A stretch of 64,000 nt of DNA from Bretschneidera sinensis (lineage: Eukaryota; Streptophyta; Magnoliopsida; Brassicales; Akaniaceae). Where the stretch lies: NCBI GenBank assembly GCA_023935145.1, contig CM043698.1, positions 75,542,001 through 75,606,000 of the forward strand, in the 5' to 3' direction. Of the stretch, positions 34,743 to 46,534 are shown in pieces. The translations under genes were made by a program, and so were the position numbers. The first letter of the stretch is position 1. Each line of letters begins with the position of its first letter. The notes under the pieces were generated by a model. The model was not told where the DNA came from, made no database searches, and was given only the letters and a program-made list of their open reading frames with translations.

Positions 34743-36184
34743 TTAAAATTTCTGAGGATAGGGAAGATGTGGTATATATTTAGTTTCAGAGTTAGAATCG
34801 ATCAAACCTTTACCAGTAGACTTCTTTGTTGAAACATGTTTCTCCTTTTGCGTGGTCTCTTCTTTCTCGCCTTCTTGATTAGTGATTTCTTTAGATTTTG
34901 GCTCTTCCAATTGTGTGCCACTCCTTAGTGTTATGGCCTGGACATCCTCCTTAAGATTTTTTTTTTGTGTTGCTCGGAAGAGAACCTTGTGCACGTCCAG
35001 AAATTATGGTTGCTAGTTGACCTACCTGAACTTCCAGATTTTTTATGGATGCTTCTTGATTTTGGAACTTAGTTTCTGCTGTGCTTAATAATTTGGCCAT
35101 TATATCCTCCAAGTTGGACTTTTTTTCTTGATGTGGGTATTCAGGAGGAGGTTGTTTCGCATTGCTTTGATTCCAAGACAAGCTCGGGTGATTCCTCCAT
35201 CCCAGATTGTATGTATTGTTGTATGGATTGTTTTGCCTGTGAAAATTTGAAACAAAGTTAGCTTGTTCAGTAGATGAATTATATGCAAACTAATTACCTG
35301 CTTGACAGTTACTGCTATGGTGGCCACTACCACCACACAATTCATATATTGCATGTGTAGTCGGATTAAGTCTATCTATCTTCTTGGCGAGAGTCTCCAT
35401 TTGTGCTGCTAGAGCTGTAACAGCATCTATATTGTGCAATCCTAAGGCTCTATTAACAGGTAACCTTTCAATTGGCCATTGATAAGAATTTGTGGCCATC
35501 TCTTCTGGCAATTCAATAGCTTCTTCTGGAGTTTTTCTCATGATAGTGCCACCTCCAACTGCATCAACCATGTTTCGGGTTGTTCTAGTTAGGCTGTTAT
35601 AAAAAGTTTATACCTGCATCTAAGTGGGTAACTCATGATGAGAACATCTTCTCCAAAGGTCTTTAAAACGTTCCCATGCCTCATAGAGTGACTCCCTATC
35701 GACCTACAAGAACATAGTAATTTTATTACGTAACTTTGCAGTTTTTGCAAAAGGAAAGTATTTCCCTAAAATATTTTATGCCAATTCTGCCCATGTCGTT
35801 ATGGATCCTGCTGGCAAGGAAGTCAACCAGCTTTTTTGCTTTATCCCTCAGTGAAAATGGAAAAAGTCTTAAGCGAATTGCATCCTCTGATACTCCATTA
35901 TGCTTAAATGTGTCGCACAGTTCAAGGAAACTCACCAAGTGAACATTCGGATCTTCTTGCGATAGGCCCCCAAATTGCACTGAATGTTGAATCATCTGAA
36001 TGATGCTAGATTCAACACCATCCATCTTTGACATAGTATAATCCCACAGTGCACGTTGCACCTCTGCGTTGTTCCCTTCTGCCATTGTATTAACTGTTAC
36101 TGACACTGCTCTTCTCAAAGCGTGAAAAGTGCGCTCAATTTTCGAATTAAATTTTGCAAGTATTCTCCCACTAGTACGTGTCAT
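34743..36184 (-). pseudogene. C gag with zinc knuckle, frameshifted
   Basis: Four overlapping frames on the minus strand. MTRTSGRILAKFNSKIERTF and the capsid text GGLSQEDPNVHLVSFLELCD, RLRLFPFSLRDKAKKLVDFL (35726-36184). Then TPEEAIELPEEMATNSYQWP and the zinc knuckle YELCGGSGHHSSNC (35290-35571), whose first Cys is Tyr. Then NLEDIMAKLLSTAETKFQNQ with the coiled-coil-like QVGQLATIISGRAQGSLPSN (34951-35181). The end has EDVQAITLRSGTQLEEP (34743-34994). The joins need frame changes near 35650, 35280 and 34960. Confidence 0.8.
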
Positions 36185-36284
36185 GCACTAGAAACAAAAA
36201 CCCAGCAAAATAGACTTAAAAACCAAATTAACGAACTCTCAAATTAACTAGTAAAATCACAATAAATGTAATATTTTATTTCAA

Positions 36285-36302
36285 TCCCCGGCAACGATGC
36301 CA
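36285..36302 (-). other. C primer binding site
   Basis: Minus-strand TGGCATCGTTGCCGGGGA, six bases after the 5' LTR. One difference from the tRNA-Asp complement TGGCGCC... type. Confidence 0.8.
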
Positions 36303-36308
36303 AAAACT

Positions 36309-37800
36309 TGATGCGATGAAATTGACACTAGTAAGTGCACTAATTGTTCAAGTAATAAAATGATGAGTGAATATCGTTCCCAACGAGGACTGAATAAATA
36401 ATACATAAATTATGACTCAACTGTTACCGTTATTTGAGCAAATGAATAATTGTAGGAGAAGAATTTACTAACAATTAACTAAAGGGAAAACAGATGACAA
36501 TAGTAAATAAAAGGATGAATTTCAAAATTTGGAATTAGATTCTTATAAACTAACGTGCTAAGGACTCGACTTCACCTAAACCATCATTGTCAAGAGTTTC
36601 GAATGGACAAGTTTTGTTTAATACATTTTTCAAGATGGTAGATTTCCCAATAAATTGGTTATCTATATTCCAGGTCTAACCTCGATCTCAAAAATCATTA
36701 ATTTCAAATATCTATATTTCAGGTCTATTCTAGATTAATTCAAATCAAGAAGTATTAAGCTCAGTGGAATTCCTTTCAGTTAAATCTCCCTATTCGGTTA
36801 CGATTCAAACGGACCACATGAATTTCCTAGATTCCCTATTTGGTTACTCCTATTCCATTCATGGCATGTTTTACCCTGGCCTGTGCATATACAACAATCC
36901 AACATCATATTTATTAATTCAACCATTCATAAAAACATAGCTTCTCTATTCGGCGTATCACCATGCTTAAGGAAGGAATCAAAATAACAAACAGCATTAG
37001 GAACAATAAAACACACTCTTTGAAAAACACATTAAATTCCAACTTGTCCAAATAGTAACTCAAGACATAGGTTTAGGATTCATCTATCCTTAACACAAAA
37101 ATACCTACTCCATAATAATATTTAAACAAACCAAGTTCATATCATGAAACATTAACATAACTAAATAAGAATAAAACAAAACCAGAGTGGAATGATTAAA
37201 AGCTTCAGAGGAGCCTCCAGGAGTGTCTCCAACTCCCCTCTTGCGTCTCATCTCCTCCAACTCTATCCTTCTGTTTAACAGCCACGCTCCCCTTTTGTTC
37301 AGCTAGGGTTTTCTATTTATAATATTCTGAATCTACCGGCCAATGCTGCAGCGTCGACTTCCCAGTGCTGCAGTGCTAGGCACATATCGAACCCTAGCCA
37401 GAGCTGCAGTGCCCCACGAACTAGTACTGCAGCTTTAAGTCCCTATCACGTTCCAGCACTGCAGTGCCCTTGAACCAGTGTTGCAGCTTTGAGTTTCTGT
37501 CCACTTCACAAATTTTGCTATTCCTGCCAGATTCCAGCGCTGCAGCTCTGAGTTTCTGTCATCTTCACACATTTTCCCCTTCCAGCCCTATTCCATTGCT
37601 GCAGCTTTGAGTGTCTGCACAGTAAATTCCCAAAACTCAGCATTGATCATTCAAGTTAACTAAAACAAACTAATAGTATAATAAAATAAACTAAACCAAA
37701 AATTGTTAAAAAACACATGAAACACAAATCTGATGCTTAAGATCAACACAAAAAACGTGCCTAAAAGAAGTATAATAACATGATTTATTCAGAGTTATCA
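36309..37800 (-). repeat. C 5' LTR
   Basis: 1492 bases, highly similar to 26154-27590. It carries about 46 extra bases near 37737-37782 and a different arrangement of CTGCAG motifs in the array. Confidence 0.95.
37314..37607 (-). promoter_or_regulatory. C LTR promoter: CAGCGCTGCAGC array and TATA box
   Basis: The array at 37341-37607 contains about ten CTGCAG or TTGCAG cores such as CAGCACTGCAGTGC and CAGCGCTGCAGCTC. TATAAATA on the minus strand (plus 37314-37321) follows 20 bases later. The 3' LTR array (27186-27446) has a different number and order of copies. Confidence 0.55.
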
Positions 37801-38912
37801 GAGATGATGTGCAATGAGAATTTTCTTAAAAAAGATCCCGACCAAGCCATAGATTTCCTAGATGACTTATCAGAAAAAACCCACACTTGAACTGAACCAA
37901 ATGCTATGGAAGGCACTAGGAAATTAACCCGCTGGGATTTACCAACTTAAGGAAGAGGATAGCCTTAAAGCCCATTTAGAGGTCCTAACTAAGAAAATTG
38001 AAGCCTTAAAAACCAAGGATACTAGAACCCCTAAACCGGTTGCTATGGTAGAGTTCTATGAGCCTTGTTTCATGTGTAATGGGGTAGATCATTTACCTAA
38101 GGATTGTCCAGTTTATTTTGAGATGAAGGATGAGTGTAATGCTATAGGTATACCTTTTGGGAAACTACACTCACCCTACTCTAACACCTACAATCTCGGT
38201 TGGAAGAATAACCCTAATTTCAGTTGGAAATCTGACATACAACCCCCTGCCCACTCTAGTACCCAATGGCAACCAGAAACAACCTCATTTAATGCACCTC
38301 AACAATCTTTACCTTTGGAAGATATGTTTAAGTCATTTATGCAGGTACATGCCAAGAGTGTGGAAGATCAAGGAAAAATAAATCAACGATTATTAGAGGA
38401 ACAACAAGCGATCAAAGAGGAACAAAAAGGTAATAAAGAGTCAATTTACCAAGTTGACTAGTTTCTTAACGATTCAAGAACAAGGTCGGTTTCCTTCACA
38501 GCCACAACCTAATCCAAGGGGACAACATATGGCACAAACCTCCAATCCTGAAAATCAAAACAATAGATAGGTTAATGCCATAATAACTCGCAGTGGTAAG
38601 ACAATTGATGGTCCCACTCTACTATCACATTGGATTCCTAATACCGTGAGCAACAAGGATAAAGCCCCCAAGGAACAAGAGGCCCGTGATGTTTATCGCC
38701 CATCAGTGCCTTTCCTTCAAGCACTCCTTAAACCTAAGGAGATAAATACAGCATTAAAATGTGAGATTCTTGAACAACTTCAGCATGTTATAATTAATCT
38801 TCCTCTTCTTCATGTCATAAAACAGATTCCTAACTATGCTACAGTCATCAAGGATCTATGCACACCCAAGAGGAAGCACAATGTAAAGAAGACAACATTC
38901 TTAATAGAGTAA
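37801..38912 (+). pseudogene. A1 gag, C-terminal part with zinc knuckle
   Basis: Continues A1 gag after C: EMMCNENFLKKDPDQAIDFL and DLSEKTHT, a frame change near 37930, then FYEPCFMCNGVDHLPKDC (intact CX2CX4HX4C knuckle). Next come YNLGWKNNPNFSWKSDIQPP and a helix LPLEDMFKSFMQVHAKSVED followed by Q/E-rich coiled coil (38045-38461). A third piece has PLLHVIKQIPNYATVIKDLC (38646-38912), the pre-protease linker. Frame changes lie at about 38460 and 38560. Confidence 0.8.
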
Positions 38913-39497
38913 GCAAGTGTTGTAATTAACAGCAAGACACCACCCAAATATAAAGATCCAGGCTGTCCAACGGTGGCTTGCCAAATTAGAAATAAACCTT
39001 GTGGCCAAGCATTGCTAGATTTGGGTGCTAGTGTAAACCTCATGCCATACTCCATGTACTCGCAGCTCGGTCTAGGTGAGATCAAACCAACCTCTGTGGT
39101 ACTTCAATTAGCGGATAGATCGGTAAGAAAACCAAGAGGTATTGTAGATGATGTTTTGTTGCAAATTGATAATTTCTACTATCCTGTTGACTTTTTGGTT
39201 TTAGATACTGTTTTTACTATAAACACGGAGTCCAAAATTCCTTTGATACTTGGAAGACCATTCCTTGCCACCACCAATGCCCTCATTAATTGTAGGAATG
39301 ACCTAATGACATTATCATTTGGAAATAGGACTCTAGAGGTAAATGTTTTTCGAGTCCCATGGCAGCCACATGAAGAGGATGAGTACATCAAAGATAATTC
39401 TAACTTTTCGGAATTCATTCTTAATAATCTTGATTTCAAAGATTCTTCAAATTATCCCCATGTCGTTAATGTAGTTGATGTTTTTGATAAGCCATAG
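38913..39497 (+). pseudogene. A1 aspartic protease, core open
   Basis: The open part 38973-39497 (174 codons) reads CGQALLDLGASVNLMPYSMY with catalytic DLGAS, then VVLQLADRSVRKPRGIVDDV, YYPVDFLVLDT and IPLILGRPFLATTNALIN. The tail FSEFILNNLDFKDSSNYPHV ends at 39497. Upstream, a stop at 38909-38912 separates it from the gag linker, and KTPPKYKDPG follows. The core shows no lesion. No RT follows, so A1 is gag-protease only. Its product could only act with pol supplied by another element. Confidence 0.75.
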
Positions 39498-41304
39498 GAA
39501 TTTATTAAGACATCTTGCCAACCATACTTTAAGAAGTTGCTTGAGAAGTCACATGGATGCGAGAATCAAATAGCCTACTGCTGATAGTAAATAGGCATCA
39601 CCAAAAACACTTTGGCCATCACCAAAGCATACAAGCACAAAATTTTGTAGCAAAGCAGTGGCTGGTATCCAACTCATATTTTTCGAAGAAAGAATAAAAG
39701 TGTCTGGCTAAAGACGTAAAACTTAGCGCTCATGGGAGGCAACCCATAACATATCCGTTTACTTTTACTGTTTTTCATATTTTGTTTCTTGTTTATTATT
39801 ATTATTTTGCTGTTTCCAGTTTTATTTTAGTATTTACTTTTCAGGGACAAATAAATGAAGCAGTTTAATTGACCGTGCACAACTTTCAGCTCCATGCACC
39901 TTTGGTTAAAAAAGGAGTTTCCTTAACTTTTGCTTCTACATTGAGGACAATACTTATCTTAAGTTAGGGATGGAGGATACACATTACTTATTGCATACCA
40001 TTGAATTGTTGGGTGTCATTTTCCCTTTTTATTTGTTTTTAGCATGCTTTATGTTAGCCTTAGAGTTAATTCACATGTCAATGATATAAACTTAATTGAG
40101 ATAGTATATAGCATTTAGAAGAAGTTAAATCTTGCTTCGGTTTGAAATTAATGTAAGCATCAATCTTCATTTGGTTAGAGACTCTAGTTTGTGGTAAGAT
40201 AGTATGATTAGTCTTAAACATTTATAAAAGTTTTATGTGTGATTATTTTGTGAATATTTTTACGGTCTCGACAAGCTCTAGAACTTACTTGATAACCACT
40301 TGAGGCGAATTCCTAGAATGCACATTACTTAGGATATGATATAGGCCATTTTTGGATCGTTTGAGCCTGTTAAACCTAACATTGCTATATTTACCACTAG
40401 TCACCTATTTGAGCCTTTTCTTGAAAAAAAAAATGAGTCTTGTTTCTTTCAATAGCCCATCTACTCACCTTTATAAGCCTAAAGAGAATATTTTGTCCTT
40501 ACCTTTCTCTTAAAAGAACTTAGCTATACACATTTGTTGAGAAGTACTTAAAAGGAGTAAGGATGGAAATATAAGAAAATATCACTACCATAACCCAAGT
40601 ACATTAAAGGAGATTAGTTGGGGGTTATGTAAAAGAAAAGAAAAATGAAAAATGAGGTGAATGGTCTTATGCCAAAATACAAAAGAAAAGTGGTGATTTT
40701 GAAAAAAAAAAAAAAATGAAAAATGCTCGAAAAATGGTTGAAAAAGTTGGGTGTTGAAGTAAAGTTATCTAGTACTTAAAACTGATAGTGTTTAAAAGAT
40801 AAGAGATTGAGTTCTTTTTCTCATGAATCCTTCCCATTTTTTTCTTAACCTTTACCTTATCCTAACGTTACAAGCTTATTAAAGACCTATTGATCCAATG
40901 TAATGGGATTTTTCTACAATAGTGGAGAGTGGTTTGAAATGTAAGCATATAGAGCTTGTTTTTGTGATTGATGTCACGCAATTTATTATGTTTTTAGAGG
41001 CCAAGACTTGTATTCATGAATGTTATGCATAAAATCGTCCGGGTGTTTGGACTAATGGATTGTGGTAAGATGGATGTTAAGAGTCAATAACGATTTTAAG
41101 ATTGATGTTTGGATTATTTTTGGACTTAGGTGAAATTTAATGATTCTATGTGCTATATGCTATGTACGATTTTTGAGACAAAAAGTGAATTACTCTTGGT
41201 TCAACGCTAGCATTGCTTTACTTTGTTTTTAACTCCTACCATAGAATTCATCTCTTATTTTCGCTTGAATTGCTAGGGACTAGCAATAAGCTAGTTGGGA
41301 GTTG
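39498..41304 (+). other. A1 3' noncoding region, conserved
   Basis: Contains AACTTAGCGCTCATGGGAGG (within 39707-39746), an acceptor-like TTTACTTTTCAG|GGACAAA (AG at 39843-39844) and a block ACATTGAGGACAATA...TTAAGTTAGGG (39938-39972). A long tail with AGAATGCACATTACTTAGG at 40312 follows. The terminal GACTAGCAATAAGCTAG and PPT GCTAGTTGGGAGTTG end at 41304. Closely similar to A' 43542-45226 and A2 13255-14979. Confidence 0.75.
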
Positions 41305-42788
41305 TGATGAGAGCTATAAAATGCATCTTAATAGTACTTAATTGTTAATATTTTAGAGTTGATCTAGGTTTTAATTGCACTTTTATATGTTAACAACTCT
41401 AAAGTGTCATCTTTGGATAACTAATTTGTTTTGATGCATTTGTAGGTATTTTGAGTCTTAAAGAGATGGAAAAGCTATCATTTCTTGAAGCACAATGACT
41501 CGATGAAACCGGAATGAAGGTTCATAAGCACTTGGAAATGAGTTTCACTAAATTACTATAATTGCCCGTACAGATCAATCATCTTTGCAAATTAAACTGT
41601 ATTGATGCAGGAAGAACAGGAGCTGAGCCATATATGCTTAGAAAGACCCGAAAGTCTATTTTTTGGAGAATTTTATGGCTCGTGAAAATGATTTTTCTAG
41701 AGAAAGTTATGGCAGTTTAAGTAGACAAAGGTCAGGCTGTGCGGGCTGTGCGGGATTTCAACGTGAGCACAAGTTTTGAAGGGCACGTGAAGGCTTAAAT
41801 CCCACATCGGTTGGAAACACATTTCTATATCCCATATCCCACATCGGATTGGAAACACGTTGCACTCATGGTATTTACATATATAATACCCACTCCACTT
41901 CAGCTTTAAGGACCATCGGAGAATCTGAGATCATCTGAGATCAACAGAAAGTGAATCCAGAGGGCTTTTAGGAGCAATCCAGAGGCCCTTTAGAAGGAAT
42001 CCGAAGTAATTTTGGAGGGCAAGCTGAGGAATCGCTGAAGCTTTCGCTACCAAGGGGGAGATGATCATTGAGAGGCCGGAGGCAACTTGAGGACGCATGA
42101 GCCCCATTGCCGGCTAGTCTCCAAGCAAGGCGAATGGATGAATCCCTAGGTGTAGTTATTCTTATTTTCCTTTATTTGATTCAGTTGTGGTTTGGTATTA
42201 TTTTCATTAAACATTGTTATGTTTTATTCTTTAATTTAATTAGTAGATTTCTTATTAGTTCGGTGATTGCATGCTTCTTTTCCATATAAGTCTAGTCATG
42301 CTCTTCTTATGTGTATTTGTTTGGGTGTGATTGAGTCCGATAGATCTATTTTATAGATTTGTCCATTGATGTGGTATTGTCATTTAGATATATCGTCTTC
42401 TCTTGATAATTTATAAGTTAGGTCATGTGTGCTTGAAAGTAAAGAATAATTCATATCAATTACATTAGGGTTTAAACATGCGCTTTAATTGAATATTTTT
42501 CTATTGTTTGTTTGGGATGTGAAACTTGCAATCGAGATAAAAACAATAGAATCAAGTTAGGATTATGGCAATGAACCTAGGGAGGATTTCTGGAGCCTTG
42601 TTGTTTCTTTATTATATCCATCAAATCTATTTATACAATTACAATTTTCTCACAATTCAGATTTTGTCACTTAAACTTTTATCATTTATGTTGAGGTTTA
42701 CACCTTCTTTTGTAATTAATTTGTTTCCCTGTGGAATCGACACCCCAAAGCTGTGCTACAATACTGCGTTATGTTTTGGGCGTAATCA
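41305..42788 (+). repeat. A1 3' LTR
   Basis: 1484 bases, pairs with 23792-25270; ends GGGCGTAATCA. Confidence 0.95.
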
Positions 42789-43541
42789 GGCGAGGTAGGT
42801 CATCCCGCTCAAGAGTGTCCCACATTTGTTGATATAAGAGGGGTGTATGAGGAACAATGTAATGCCTTAGGCATGTACAAGAAGCCTTTTGCACCCTTCT
42901 CTAATACCTATAATCCGAGATGGCACAATCACCCCAACTTTAACTGGAAATTTGAAAACTAGCAGCTTACACAAACCCTTAGCTCATATCCTGCACCATA
43001 TCATGCACCTGCACCTTTTAGGAGTCCTTTAGAAGAAACTTTGCATGCTTTTATTGAGGCACAAGGTAAGACTAATCAAAGGGTTGAATCTTTAATTACG
43101 CAGGTTGTTGAAAAACATAAGGATTTAAAGAGCCAAGTGTCCAAGTTGATGAGCTCCTTGAGTGTGAATGAGCGAGGTAAGTTCCCTTCCCAAGCTTAGT
43201 CCACACACCATGGACAACACCCGGCGCAAAAGAATTTGAAGGAGGTGAATGCCATTATGACACTTAGTGATAAGTCATTACACATCCCAACACTGAACAA
43301 ATCAGAGGATGTGGACGGGAGCCACCAAGTATATATGATTGACTCACCTATAGAAAAGGTCCATCACCTTAATCCATTAGAGTTAATCCACACCCATGGG
43401 TTCACAAGAGCATATATTAAGCCAGAATATGGAGATGTTACTGATAACATCCTTGAGGCCTCTTCAAAGCATACAAGCACCCAATTTGACAGTGAAGCAA
43501 TCGCTGGTGCATTCAGTTCATGTTTGTTTATGAGGGAATAA
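42789..43541 (+). pseudogene. A' gag, second part, fused to post-protease tail
   Basis: After removal of A1 the frame continues exactly: GEVGHPAQEC completes the knuckle, then YNPRWHNHPNFNWKFEN, stop near 42960, then SPLEETLHAFIEAQGKTNQR and SSLSVNERGKFPSQA, stop near 43198. After EVNAIMTLSDK the text passes to VYMIDSPIEKVHHLNPLELI, THGFTRAYIKPEYGDVTDNI, without protease. This is the same gag-to-tail junction as in A2. The frame ends at 43541. Confidence 0.8.
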
Positions 43542-45226
43542 AAGCATATGGCTGAAGATGTAAAACTTAGCGCTCATGGGAGGCACCCCACAGCATATCC
43601 TTTTACTTTTATTGTTTTCATATTTCTTTTTCCTATTTATTGTTCGTATTTTTTTTTTCTGATTTCCAGTATTAACTTAGTATTTCTTTTTTTTAGGGAC
43701 AAATATACGAAGCAGTTCAAATGGTGGAGCACAATTTTCAGCTTTTGTGCACCTTTGGCTACAAAGGAAGTTTCCTTTACCCTTTCTTTTACATTGAGGT
43801 CAATGCAATTTTTAAGTTAGGGGTGGAAGAAACGCATCTCTTGGTTTCCATATTCTTTGTTTCCATACATTTTTTTTCTTTTTCCATTGAACTACTTTGT
43901 GTCATTTCCCCTTTTTGTTTGTTTTTATCATACTTTATGTTAACCTTAGAGTTAATTCACATATAAATGATACAAACCTAATTGAGGTAGCATACAGCAT
44001 TTAAAAGTAGTTAAATCTTGCTTTGGTTTGAGAATAATTTAAGTGTCAATCTTCATTTGGTTTGAGACTCTAGTTTGCGGTGAGATTGTATGATTAATCT
44101 AAAACATCTAGAGAAATTTTATGTGTGATTGCTTTGTGAATACTTTTGTGGCCTCAACAAGCTCTAGAACTTATTTGATAATCACTTGAGGCAAATTCTT
44201 AGAATGCACACTACTTAGGATATGATACAGGCCATTTTTGGACCGTTTAAGCCTTTCAAACCTACCTTTGCAATATTTATCACTAGTCACCTGTTTGAGC
44301 CCTTTTCTTGGAAAAGAATTTGAGCCTTGTTTCTTTCAAGAACCCATTTACTTACCCTTATAAGCCTAAAAATATTTTATCCTTACCCTTCTTCTAAAAG
44401 AACTTAGTTATACACATTTGTTGAAAATCACTCAAGAGGAGTAAGGATGGAAATATGCAAAAGTATATTACTACCGTAACCCAAGTACATTAAAGGAGAT
44501 AAGTTGGGGGTTGTGGAAAAGAAAAGAAAAAAAAAGAATGAAAAATGAGGTAAATGGTCTTATACCAAAAATACAAAAGAAAAAGAATGAAATATGGCAA
44601 AGAAAGAAGAAGAGAGAAGAAAAGTGGTGACTTATTGAGAGAAATGCTTTTATAAAAATAATTGAAAGAGTTAGATGTTGAAGTAAGGTTATCCAGTGCT
44701 TAAAGTGGTTGTGTTTAAAACTAAGAGATTAAGTTCTTTTACTTATTAAATCCTTCCCGTTCTTTCTTAACCTTTACCTTAGCCTAACGTTACAAGCTTA
44801 TTAAAGACCTATTGACCCGATGTAGTGTGATTTTTCTACAATAGTGGAGAGTGATTTGAAAAATAAGCCTATGGAGCTTGTTTATGTGATTGATGTCACA
44901 TAATTTATTATGTTTTTAGAGGCCAAAACCTGTATTCATGAATGTTATGCATAAAATCATCCGGATGTTCAGATTAATGGACTGTGGTAAGACGAATGAT
45001 AAGAGTCGATAACAATTTTAAGATTGATGCTTGGATTACTTGTGGACTTAAGTGATATTTAATGATTCTATGTGTTGTGTATTATGTGCAATTTTTGAGA
45101 CAAAAATGTGAATTACTCCTTATTTAACGCTAGCGTTGTTTTACCTTGTTTTGATTCCTACTATAGAATTCATCTCTCGTTTTCACTTGAACTGCTAGGG
45201 ACTAGCAATAAGCTAGTTGGGGGTTG
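43542..45226 (+). other. A' 3' noncoding region, conserved
   Basis: AGCGCTCATGGGAGGCACCC block (43551-43590), acceptor-like TCTTTTTTTTAG|GGACAAAT (AG at 43695-43696), the ACATTGAGGTCAATG hairpin with TTAAGTTAGGGGTGG (43791-43825), a tail with AGAATGCACACTACTTAGG, and the PPT GCTAGTTGGGGGTTG at 45212-45226. A short ORF at 43721 spans the block but looks fortuitous. Confidence 0.75.
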
Positions 45227-46529
45227 TGATAAGAGCCATAAAATGCATCTCAACAGTGCTTAATTGTTAGCAATTTAGGGTTAATCTCGGTGTTAATTTC
45301 ATTTTTATACGTTAATAACTCTAAAGTGATATTCTTGATCATTAACTTATCTTGGTGCATTTTCAGGTACTTTGAGTCCAAAAGAGAAGGAAAAACGATC
45401 GTTTCTTCAAATGCCAAGATTCCATGCATAACAAAGTATCGGAGTGGTTGCAGAGAAGCAAACATGAAGAGAAATCAAAGCACCAGGGTGTGCTGCGGCA
45501 TCCCTCAGTCTGTGCCGGGGTATCCAAGAGTCTCCACCCTTTTTGCATCAGCCTATGCTGCGGCATCCCTCAGCCCATGCTGCAGCACCCAGGAACTAGC
45601 CAACCAAGTGGAAAGCATGTGTCGCAGCACCCCTGAGCCTGTGCCGCAGCGCGACCACGTTTTTCCCATCTCCAAGTCTGAACTTAATTAGGGTTTTAGA
45701 AATATATTAAACCTAAAAACACCCTTGGACACTTTAAATAGATCACTTAGGGTTGAAGAAATGGGAGGAATCAATCAAAGTCTGAAAATCTCAAAGAATG
45801 AGCCACACTCTCCTCCATCAAAGTATTTGACCATGAGTCCCATAGCGAACTAATCTCCAAGCAAGGCAAAGGGATGAATCTCTAGGTGTAGTTGTTCCTA
45901 TTTTCCTTTATTTGGTTAAGTTGTAACAAGGATTTATTGTCAGGATATTGTTATGATTTACTTTGCTATCTAATTATAAGATTTTCTCTAATCCTGTGAT
46001 TGTATCTTTTTCCTTGATATAAATCTAGCCATGCTTTTCTTATGTTAAGATTGTTTGGATATGATTGAGTCCGGTAGATTTACCCTTTAGGCTTGTCCAT
46101 TACTGCAAGATTCTCATAAAAGATATATTGTCATTTCTTGATAAACCTATAGGATAGATCATGTGTGCATGAATCGAAAGTAAAAAGTATTTCATAACAA
46201 TTACATTAGGGTTTATATATGCTCTTATTGAATACTTGCTGATTGCCTGTTTGGGATGTGAAACTTGCAATCGAGATAAAAACAACTGAATCAAGTTAGG
46301 ATTAGGGCAACGAACCTAGGGAGGATTCCCGGAACCTTATTGTTCCTCTACCATATTTTACAATCTATTTTACACAATTACTTCATTATTAAAAGTTCAT
46401 ATTTTCTCACTTAAATCTTTATTGTTTGTGTTATGGTTCACACCTTCTTTTGTAGTTAACTTGTTTTCCTGTGGAATCGACACCCCAAAGCTGTGCTATA
46501 ACTACCGCGTTATGTTTTGGGCATAATCA
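45227..46529 (+). repeat. A' 3' LTR
   Basis: 1303 bases, starts TGATAAGAGCCATAAAATGC and pairs with 21295-22602. Motif array at 45489-45653. Confidence 0.95.
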
Positions 46530-46534
46530 ATGAC

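Larger units (their letters stand above)
26154..37800 (-). mobile_element. Element C: full-length Athila-type Ty3/gypsy retrotransposon
   Basis: TSD GAAAT (26149-26153) / GAGAT (37801-37805), one mismatch. Minus-strand LTRs TGATAACTCTGAATAAATCA to TTTCATCGCATCA at 36309-37800 (5') and 26154-27590 (3'). On the minus strand: gag 34743-36184, protease 34056-34691, RT-RNase H 32136-33830, integrase about 31022-32164, a third ORF 29292-30094, then a noncoding tail. Length 11.6 kb. It is the only element here with a complete set of pol domains, and the most deeply nested. Individual genes carry a few lesions, fewer than in D or K. Confidence 0.95.
23792..42788 (+). mobile_element. Element A1: gag-protease Athila-like element inside A' gag
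   Basis: TSD GGCGG (23787-23791) / GGCGA (42789-42793), one mismatch. LTRs TGATGAGAGCTATAAAATGC to GTAATCA at 23792-25270 and 41305-42788. The internal region has gag (split by element C at 26154-37800) and protease, but no RT, RNase H or integrase. Net length is about 7.3 kb. It is the same LTR family as A2 but, unlike A2, keeps protease. Confidence 0.95.
21295..46529 (+). mobile_element. Element A': gag-only Athila-like element in K's 3' LTR, host of A1
   Basis: Perfect TSD ATGAC (21290-21294, 46530-46534). LTRs TGATGAGAGCCATAAAATGC to GGGCRTAATCA at 21295-22602 and 45227-46529. Apart from A1 (23792-42788) it has only gag and a 1.7-kb noncoding tail, a net 6.2 kb. Its LTR starts and ends are homologous to those of A1 and A2, but the middle of its U3 differs. 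Confidence 0.95.
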
